A DNA stretch of 15,949 bases from Candolleomyces eurysporus (Eukaryota; Basidiomycota; Agaricomycetes; Agaricales; Psathyrellaceae), in NCBI GenBank assembly GCA_027579435.1, contig JANBPK010001692.1, positions 1 through 15,949 of the forward strand. The letters are read 5' to 3'. The notes under the pieces were generated by a model. That model was given only the letters and a program-made list of their open reading frames with translations, made no database searches and was not told where the DNA came from. Shown here piece by piece: positions 8,288 to 15,949 of the stretch (position 1 is the stretch's first letter; each line of letters opens with the position of its first letter). Made by a program: the position numbers and the translations under genes.

Positions 8288-9810
8288 CGCCCAAAGGTTA
8301 TCTGATTGATAGAATGGCCAGTCCTGGACGCTTGTCGCCCTCAACGTAGATCCAGGTCACTCATGAGCTTCATTCTATAGCCTATTCGGTGAGGAAGTTG
8401 CCAGCCGACGCGCTGCAACCGACAACTCAACGACTTGGGACCGAAATGATCTTAGAGGATTCGAGTACATTACAGAGACTTATTAATCCTAGTACCATTG
8501 TCAGATTTGAATGAGCCGATGATTTGAAAGCGAAATGTAGACAGTCGTGACTTCTGAAGTGCCTAGCCTCGCTCCATGTCAATCCGATAAGCCTGTGATC
8601 CGAAGATCCGATGATAATAATCCATCACCTTCAGCATGGGCATTCGTGCTCCCCGCATTTTTTCAAACGCGACAAAACCAACCAAGCCTGTCTCCAGGAA
8701 TTGCTATCCACGACCGCCACCGTTTCCTCTATGTTTCTGGGCTTTCGAAAGACGGAGCTGTATCGAAAGGCTTGGTGCCTTGGATACCTCTGAGAGACCT
8801 CTTGTCCAAGCACCTCCCAGTACGGTGTCCAGCGGAGGTGGAACATTGTCATCTTGAATGGGTTCGGTGTCTGGGGCATGGTGCGTTGGACAAAATGTTA
8901 TGAAGCGAAATTCATCAATACCGGCGAGACTCCTTTCTTCGTAAGACCAGGGCTGGAGACGATACGAGCCTAGCGCTTGCAATCAGTTGCGATCGGTGAT
9001 GGGTTGGTTTTTGGCAATGACCGATCCGGGGAGTAGACCGATACTTCCGTTGTTCGACTGATCTCCGAGGTTGGCCGGTGGCGCTGGGTGATTTACGACA
9101 GGTGGCGAGTGCAAAGGACCCGTATCATGATCTAGGGGCTCGGAAGGTTTGGAAGTATCTTACGCATTCCCATGTCATATCTTGAGCCCAGCTTGGTGAA
9201 GGGTAAGAGTCAGCATATCTGACCTTGGTACGAGAAGAGAAAACAGCGCTGGCAGTCGCCTGTCCCAGTGATCAACGTAAACTGACCGAAGATACCGCAC
9301 GCCGGCCACACTACGACCTCCCAAGAGGGAACAACCGCGCGGTCGGGTGTCTACAGCCACCATCGCAAAGATGAATCAATAAATTGGAACCACAGGTCTT
9401 CGATCAAAGATCTTCAGGACTAGGAAGGCGAAAAGGTCTATTCATTCGGATTTGTTCTCGCCCGTTGGCTCTTTGTCTGCAAAGTCTGCACCCGCTAGCA
9501 TCTACTCGGACAAAGTATACGTCTTTACTTACGTTCAGTCTACATAGCGATGCGCCACGCGTGATCCGACGCATAAAATTCATCATTTCACCTCGTTGAT
9601 GTTGATGGCGAATCTCCTTCCCCGGCCCTCTCTCTCCCACTCTCGTCGCCCTTCAACGCCATTTGGTCTGGGCATATGATAGGAACCACTGCGCAACAGG
9701 AGCTGTGATACTAGCATATGTACTATATATCACGATGAAACATACTAGTATCGCCCGAAAAACGCCCGTCTCTCGTTTCCCCACCCTCGTCATCTGCCGC
9801 TTCGCGGCTA
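8288..9810. other. About 1.5 kb without a supported gene
   Basis: Small open frames exist on both strands, such as 8547-8903 (+, 118 residues) and 8704-8982 (-, 92 residues). None shows a recognisable motif or a convincing splice chain. On the minus strand, proline/serine-rich readable stretches at about 9150-8980 and 8982-8704 could be tail exons of a spliced membrane or secreted protein, but I could not join them. The promoter of the gene starting at 9811 should lie at the right end. Confidence 0.4.
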
Positions 9811-11565
9811 ATGGAACTGTTCTATCTCATCGGCTCTTCAAGTTTGGCGCAATATGTAGAGTGGGCTAGGAAAACGGAGGTGAGCTCGTTGATGCTATTT
9901 ATCTTATTTCTCAGCGCGTTGACGATAAGGTGGTTAGTCAACCATGCGTAGGTCCGATATGCATGCGCAGCTTGATCACAGCTGACCGGAGAGAGCCCTC
10001 GCCGCCCTTACAGTCGCGTTCCATATTGCATATGTAAGTTCAATCAGGTCCTCTCTCACCCTGAGGGCTCGGAGCTGACATTCCCTCCAAGATCTACTAC
10101 TGTTTGACAACCATAAGCGAAGAGGTATGGTAACCATTCGAGCTAGTCGAAGGTACATGAGATTGAGGGTTTGCGAGGGCAGGTAGAGCGGATATGGAGG
10201 CAGCGGTGGAGCTNGGGGGAAGCTTTTGTTCTTGCTCACTCGATACACACCCATCGTCGCTCTCATCTGCAATCTTCTCAGTGCGTAACAGCCAGGTCCT
10301 GTGCTTCTCCTTCCTGCCTGATCGAACGCGTTCCCAGCGAACTTCAGGTTCCACTGGGTTATTAGCACGAGTGGGTGTATGACGCTGGATATCATGCATT
10401 CGGGTACGCTTTCTTTTTTCTCTCAGACTTGTTTTTCATCGTGCTAATAGCGGCCGCTTGTCAGTGATGGATCTCATTGCAGCGAGCGCGGCAGAAAGTA
10501 TGTTACGTTACTTGGAAAATGAACTGCTGGTTTCGAATTTTTCTCACTCTCCGCCTCTAGCCATCCTGCTGCTATGTCTATACGCCCTGCTTGGTGCGAA
10601 GCGGATGTGGTTCTATGTTTTCATCGGTCTTTCTCTGGTATGTCTCTTCTTTCCTCATACTGCTTGATATTAAGAGCGACGTTGTTTTGCGCCTTGAAGG
10701 GGTTTACTTTTACGCTTTTCATTCTGATATTGACCGATATCCGGCACCAGAAAGGTCAGTCTCTCCTTCCCTCGAGCTCTGGAATCGAAGTCTTATTTCA
10801 TCTTGAATTTCGTTCTCTGCATCCATTTCAGCAATTCTTGAGTCTGCTCTACCAGAACACATGCGGCTCGGATACCCATGTTACTTTGACTCGTCGAAAC
10901 AGTCACCTACAATTTATGGCGTTGTAGCTTATCTCTCTTTTGCCAGGACAACTCGTGAGTACACTATAGTCCTAACCGCCGTCATCTCGCTTAGAGTGGT
11001 TATCGAGTGGCCGCTATCCTTGGGATGACAACCTTCTTCCTCCGTTATCGTCGATCTACGAGTTCAATCCTCAAAGTCATGGTTCGCGAAGGAGGAATGT
11101 ACTATCTATCCACTGTTAGTGAGTATTTTTTTTTTAACCTCCAGTTACGATGGCGATTGAATGACACTTCCTTCGCGCGCCCAGTACTTCAACTAATCGA
11201 CGCAATCATTCGTACTCCAAACATCCCAGTGACGATCAGTGAAGCAAACTTCGCGGCTTTGGCAATCGCGGTCTATTCGTATGTTACCTTGTTCCTTTCC
11301 TTTTTTTCGAGCCCTACCAATCCTGATTGAACCTCTCCTTCACTTTCCAACTGCCAGACTTCGAGTCCTAGCCGTCCCAATATTCGCCAACCAGATGCTT
11401 CTGAATATGAAGAAGGTGAACGATATCAAAGATAACTCGTTTGCTTCGACAATGTTCTTCACGAGGACACCAGGGCAGGATGGGTTTAGACATGCTCCGG
11501 GACATGCTGTCTACGACTTTGGAGCTGATCGAACTGGGCGGCTGTGGGCACGGAGTTCATCATAG
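9811..11565 (+). CDS. DUF6533-type multi-pass membrane protein
   Basis: A gene of about 12 exons: 9811-9879, 9992-10033, 10092-10124, 10183-10280, 10338-10403, 10465-10497, 10561-10637, 10700-10754, 10832-10954, 11008-11118, 11185-11278 and 11358-11565. All introns are GT-AG and phases agree throughout. The DUF6533 domain opens the protein: YVEWARKTE, ALAALTVAFHIAYIYYCLTT, SEEVERIWRQRWS, GKLLFLLTRYTPIVALICNL. The later family landmarks ILLLCLYALLGAKRMWF, a cysteine-bearing loop (LGYPCYFD), LKVMVREGGMYYL and ANQMLLNMKK follow in the expected order. About seven hydrophobic segments are present, then a polar tail. These proteins are numerous in agaricomycetes and have no established function. 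One extra base at the N at 10214 (before a five-base G run) must be ignored to keep the frame, which is probably a sequencing artefact. The least certain joints are the acceptors at 9991 and 11007. Confidence 0.8.
10214..10214. other. Ambiguous base beside a G run causing a frame slip in the DUF6533 gene
   Basis: Before this N the exon reads VERIWRQRWS. After it the matching frame, shifted by one base, reads GKLLFLLTRYTP. Both belong to one DUF6533 domain, so an over-called base in the homopolymer is the likeliest cause. Confidence 0.7.
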
Positions 11566-12343
11566 CTGACGATAAAGTAAACATTTGTAATGGCACTCCA
11601 CGACTCTCAGACCGCTCGGAAGTTGCTCCGACGATTCGACCAGTCGGCTGAGCTTTCACGATTTGCATGGATTAGAAGTACAACAGGCGCTCGATCCATT
11701 CAAAGGCTTTTTGCGCCTTCCTGGCGAGTAAATGCTGCGATGTCGGAGGTACCCGCTGGGAAAAGCCTGAGGCTGGATGTTGAGAGGACCTTCATTCGCC
11801 TCGAAGAAGCTGTGCAAATTATCGAAGGTTCAAGGATGTTTCCTTGGCATTAGCAACAGGCCCGGCAGGCCCGGTGTATCCATGAACGATTTCGGGAGAC
11901 CGTCGAAGCACATGCTTTTGGAGCCACTCAACTGGGGCCGCCACTCCGCAGGCTTCGAATCTTTGACGATGCCTTTCTTCAGATTGGTTTCCGTAAATGG
12001 GCGGCTGGAGCATAAACAAGTGAAGAATGGAATCTACATGTTAGATGCTAATGGAAATGAATCAATGGTTTGCCAATTCCTCGGCCGTCTATTCACTTGT
12101 TATTGCTCCCACGTTTGCCTCACATGGTCACCGACGGAAGTCTCCCCCTGCGGTTGTATTTCTCGGTCATTGTTTGACACCGGTGAGGTAACGTTGGCAA
12201 GATCCATATAATTATCAAATGTCTCCAGCTGAACAGGGACCGGACGGTCCCATAGTGCTCTTATCGTCTTCTTCGCTCAACGACCAGGGTGATTGGTATC
12301 GGGATAGGACTAACTCGCCATCCTGAATGAGGGCTTGCACGTC
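11566..12343. other. Spacer between DUF6533 gene and membrane gene copy 3, with one unrecognised open frame
   Basis: The stretch holds an open frame at 11590-11853 (+, 87 residues, fairly charged, containing LDVERTFIRLEEAVQ). After its TAG, the same frame reads QQARQARCIHERFRETVEAH and onward to about 12010. The two could be one broken coding unit or chance. I recognise no family and see no clear splice pair removing the stop. The right end should contain the promoter of the gene starting at 12344. Confidence 0.35.
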
Positions 12344-13508
12344 ATGGCTTCCAACATCCCCCCTCCCGTCTTGTTCCTCTTCCGTTCACTCCACGCCGAG
12401 ATGAACATCTCGCTCATTGTCATAGGTGCGTCACGCCAGAACTAGCGTTTAAACTGCATCGTTTGAGCTAGGACATAGGAATCCAACTCTTCATGTGCAT
12501 CTATGGACAAATTCTCTTTACGGAATCGCCAGATCCTCTACGAAGAGGCCGACTACCCTACATCGTCGTTAGCTGGACCATATTTCTTCTCTTCACCCTC
12601 GGCCAGACGATCAACAGTCACTTCGTCTTTAACATCGTATCGGGCATCGTGCCTTTAGAAGAGGCAAAGCAAGATGCGTTGATGATCACAGGAACGGTGA
12701 CTGTCGTCGCCATTCAGTGGGTTGGAGATGGGTTATTGGTGGGCATTCTTACCCGCTTTCCCCCACTCTTAGCGCGACTAACTGCTCTACTGGCAGTTAT
12801 ACAGGGCGTATATCATCTGGTCCGATAAACTCTGGGTTCTCGTACTCCCTTTGCTGACCTACCTCGCTACTATCAGTGAGTTCACCAATTGAGTCCAGCT
12901 TCGAAACATCGAAGGCTTATCACGATTTCTTAGTTATTGGCATCCTCCAACTGATCCCACAGGTGACGAAAGACCCTTCAGGGAGCCCCAAGTTCACCTC
13001 AGCTTGGATATATCTCAGCGTCGCTGTCAACGCCTCAATCACCGCCCTCATCTCTTTCCGCCTTTTGATGGCACGTCGCTACTTTAGCCGAGTCTTACCA
13101 TCTGGGCCTCAATCTACGTTGGATCTGAAGCTCTACAGAGGAGTGGTAGCTATTCTCGTCGAGTCTGCCATGCCTCTTTCTTTTTCGGGGATTGTCTTCG
13201 CTGCTGTTTACGATCCGAAAAACGTAGAACAGCAGATTGTGAAGACCACCTTCTTGTGCCTCTATTTTTCTTTCAGCGTAAGTATGCTTGTTTAACTCTG
13301 GTTCTTGTGTGACTGAAGAGTGCTTGACTAGGCGCTTGCCCCTCAAATGATCATATTCCGAGTTACGACCGGTCGCTCAACGTCCAGCCTGAGGCACAAA
13401 GCCAGCGATTCTCTGGAATCCCAGAGCTATGGGGGACCTCCAGAGTCCCTTGCATTTGCGCATACCGTCGGAGAACACGAGCCGAAGCTCGAGTCGCGCC
13501 TTCAGTGA
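12344..13508 (+). CDS. Seven-helix membrane protein, divergent copy 3 of the duplicated family
   Basis: An intact five-exon gene: 12344-12425, 12479-12738, 12797-12875, 12934-13277 and 13332-13508, with introns of 53, 58, 58 and 54 bases and phases 1, 0, 1, 0. These are the same intron positions and phases as copies 1 and 2, and exon 3 is again exactly 79 bases. The 942 coding bases give 313 residues. Shared landmarks are IYGQILFTESPDPLRRGRLP, VGDGLLLYRAYIIW, ITALISFRLLMARR, YRGVVAILVESAMPLSFSGI and MIIFRVTTGRS. The tail is shorter (about 45 residues after VTTGRS) and unrelated in sequence. The start is the first in-frame ATG, giving MASNIPPPVLF. It lies on the opposite strand from copies 1 and 2, next to the DUF6533 gene. 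Function is unknown. Confidence 0.87.
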
Positions 13509-14319
13509 CCGTTTGGTGGGAGCCTCTGCAAAGTGAGTCTCGTGTACATTGGTACATATGATCGAATCACAGTCATATCTTTCGATCGTCTGCACCACTA
13601 CCAGTAGCTACATGCCATTTCTCAAGCCATGATATCACTGTTCGAGGAATGGGCTTTTCTGTGGGGAGACGTCGAAGTCACTCCGTTCAAAATCCACAAA
13701 CATAATTGGGCTTTAGCATTGCGGGTACTGGGTTTGTGATGGTTGTGATGTGTGCGTACATGGGCACGTCACCTGGTTCTGAGAGGTTGTCAAGCTGTCG
13801 ATTGTGTTTGTTCTTCAGGCCAAAGGTTTTGCTTTCAAGCTGTCAACCTGGTGGTGCGATGCGTAGCTGAATAACGATCATGATTGACGAAACCACTTCT
13901 CGAATCCTGGCTCAGGCGAGCCCATGCCTCTTTCTACGAACGTAAACGAACCAGTGGGTGGGATCATTGTTCACTAGAACCGTTACAGGCTCCTCCATAG
14001 AGATCCCATCTCCGAAATCAACACAATAATCCCCACTCCTGCTCGAAGACTGTGACCCCTCAAACCTCATGTGTTCACGCTTCTGTTGCAAACTCTGGCA
14101 AAGGAAACGATTTTCACAGTCATATCCCGAGGTATTCATCGAGATTCTCCGAATATATGTGGCAACCGCGCTCAAAAACATCTCGGAACCTCGCGGTTCC
14201 TCAGAGCATAGACTGAAGATCGTCCTTATGTGGATCACTCACCGAAGTCGGTTGGGAAAACGATTTGAAGCGCTCGACATGCTATACTCCAATACTTAAT
14301 TGTCTGCGAAGGAAGCGTA
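13509..14319. other. Downstream region of copy 3 with no supported gene
   Basis: The left part should be the 3' untranslated region of the gene ending at 13508. The longest open frame is 13912-14238 on the minus strand (108 residues, rich in serine, with several cysteines). It begins with ATG but has no recognisable domain, no paired conservation and no obvious splice partners. I leave it as possible but unsupported. Confidence 0.35.
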
Positions 14320-14366
14320 CGGAGCTGTTGACACTCACAACGGACGTGACTTCGTCTTTCTTTCAG

Positions 14367-15304
14367 GGGTTATCGATTCGAAACTATTTTTAGCCTGATT
14401 AATCGGCTGTTTCCAATGTCGGTCGAAAACCTTAACGCCGTCTTCAACATGGAACGTAAGGCCAATAAAATACTCGTTTCAGGTCTTCGATACCTTGAAA
14501 GGATCAAAAAGATCGACTACGTCTACACCTGTACCCTTGCGACTACTTGGGTCATGAAAGTCGCACACAAGGCTTAATCGTAACGATTACTCGCTTTTCC
14601 ACTCACCTTGCAAATCGCTCCTTCCAATATACCACTCAGTTTTTCACCGAAACTCGACTCTTGTGAGCACGAAATTACTAAACAAGCTAAAGCCACTAAT
14701 TAGCATCCAACTGTTGCTCGTTAGAGTGCCGAAAATCTGGGAAAAGCTTCCGTTTCCCATTTGCCGCAGACGGCGCTCGCTGATGAAGGCTATGCCACCT
14801 TTACTGGGAATTGTACGACATACGGCGCTGCCCTTGAGATTGCTGATCTCATCCAAAAATACGACGAATGGAGCAAAATTTGGGATTCTGCTTCCATTGT
14901 CATACCCAAGTCATACCAAGAGTCTTCAGACACCGTCAGCTTCTCGTACGGGGTGGTATTTCTTCGTGTTATTGGTGATCTGAGGGTACATAACCTTCCT
15001 TCATCTCCAGAACTTGGTGTGCTGAATTGACATCATCTCCTCTTAGGAAAGAAAGGGGACATTAAACTGTTTGCGGCTGAGAACGGCTTTCTTGCGAAGT
15101 GGGCGCGTGACACAATTTCGAGGGAGCTTGGGCTCAGGACACAGATGATCGAGAACGTCGGTGGACATACTGGAGACTTGGACTCAAAATGTAGCGACAC
15201 GACTCCGATTCCTGTAGCCAGAGCTCGTCTGACTCACAGTTATATTCTTGGTATAAAGAGGAATGATTACTCACTTGGCCACATCCGACCGAAGTGTTCA
15301 TGAG
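14367..15304 (+). other. Coding-like fragments of an unrecognised, possibly broken gene
   Basis: Several plus-strand pieces read like spliced exons. A stretch from 14367, after a good acceptor (CTTTCTTTCAG), reads FETIFSLINRLFPMSVENLN. About 14489-14575 reads YLERIKKIDYVYTCTLATTW and ends in TAA. About 14710-14985 reads TALADEGYATFTGNC and ADLIQKYDEWSKIWDSASIV. A piece after an acceptor at about 15045 reads KKGDIKLFAAENGFLAKWAR. The last two can be joined by a 61-base GT-AG intron (about 14985-15045). The stop at 14575 and the 27-base gap near 14460 prevent one continuous model. I do not recognise the family; it may be a pseudogene or an unresolved gene with frame errors. Confidence 0.35.
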
Positions 15305-15949
15305 AGATGGATGGCACATATCGCTTGCGCTATAGTGGGAGTCGGTGAATGAGCGGTTGTCTGGCATTCAAAGATCAACGGTTTGAATAGAAGTAGTGAT
15401 ATAGTACGCTCTCAACACATTTATCATTGTGGTGAGATAGATTGACTATCATTGAGACATCAATCTAGAGAATGCATCGTTTGATGTGACTGTGATATGT
15501 CAAAACCCTAATGCGTGACTGATCGAAGTTTATGTTCGTCGCTACGCCTATGTAAACATCATTCAATTCAGTATTTCGAAGGCGATGGTAGAGACAGTAC
15601 AAGCCCGCAAAGCGTGTGTTTGAAGTGTTTCCAGGGAGTAATTACGCCGAACCTGTGCTCAGATACGGGCGGTGAGTCGTCAACGTCAACGAAACCTCCA
15701 GGTCAATCAAGCATTAGAATTAGCTCTTCGTAACAGAGGTCTTGCGAATGGCAGATTTGTTGCATGTCACTGGCGATTGAAAACGCTCGGATCGATGGGA
15801 GGTGACCGTATCTCCAGCGACAGAAGACATCGCCTTCAACGGATCAGGTGATGTTTGTCCAGAGTCCACCATTAGGCCCCTTCCGGTATCGGCGCCCATG
15901 AATGCGCCGTGTGGGGCGCGGTCATGCCGGTGTCTGAGGTCACCACTCG
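15305..15949. other. Right end of window, no supported gene
   Basis: Only short open frames occur, for example 15515-15733 (+, 72 residues, with a serine/threonine-rich end). None has motifs or splice context. I see nothing else that I can name. Confidence 0.4.

Noticed and set aside
9976..10395. 139-codon minus-strand open frame
   Set aside because: It is antisense to five well-phased exons of the DUF6533 gene and has no recognisable motif.
10638..10674. A 37-base intron ending at the first AG after the donor at 10638
   Set aside because: It would put the next exon out of frame and give a non-membrane sequence; the acceptor at 10699 gives a typical 62-base intron and the right frame.
1..15949. 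CRISPR arrays, tRNA or rRNA genes, bacterial insertion sequences
   Set aside because: No regularly spaced repeats, cloverleaf-like or rRNA-like sequence, or transposase frame was seen, and the window is eukaryotic.

Overview
The window looks like nuclear DNA of a filamentous basidiomycete, most likely an agaricomycete. The grounds are compact genes split by many 50-80 base GT-AG introns, a SEC61 alpha gene with basidiomycete-like residues, and several genes of the lineage-expanded multi-pass membrane families typical of mushroom-forming fungi (one DUF6533-type, three of an unnamed seven-helix type). All exon models were assembled by hand from reading frames, splice sites and family knowledge; no search was run.

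Layout. Positions 1-1228 (+) hold the last roughly 350 codons of SEC61 alpha, the pore subunit of the ER translocon. Facing it, 1864-3170 (-) is an intact five-exon gene for a seven-helix membrane protein (copy 1). Positions 4232-4790 (+) hold a broken second SEC61: its 5' exons are joined directly to its 3' end, with most of the middle missing. Facing that, 5307-6627 (-) is a second intact membrane-protein gene (copy 2). The block SEC61 plus membrane gene plus flank is therefore a tandem segmental duplication of about 4 kb. The end of the second unit (about 7853-8287) is inverted relative to its partner (about 3800-4173).

Positions 8290-9810 show no gene I can support. Positions 9811-11565 (+) resolve into a 12-exon DUF6533 gene once an apparent one-base artefact at the N at 10214 is allowed for. 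Positions 12344-13508 (+) are an intact five-exon third member (copy 3) of the seven-helix family. It is more divergent and in the opposite orientation, but has the same four intron positions and phases. From 13509 to the end only short, unrecognised coding-like pieces are visible.

After duplication the SEC61 copy decayed while both membrane-protein copies kept every splice site and reading frame. This suggests the extra membrane protein was retained and the extra translocon pore was not. The whole stretch from 1.8 to 13.5 kb is a small cluster of membrane-protein genes. No known operon-like pathway is implied. Several isolated Ns sit beside homopolymers and coincide with frame slips, so some apparent breaks are probably assembly artefacts.
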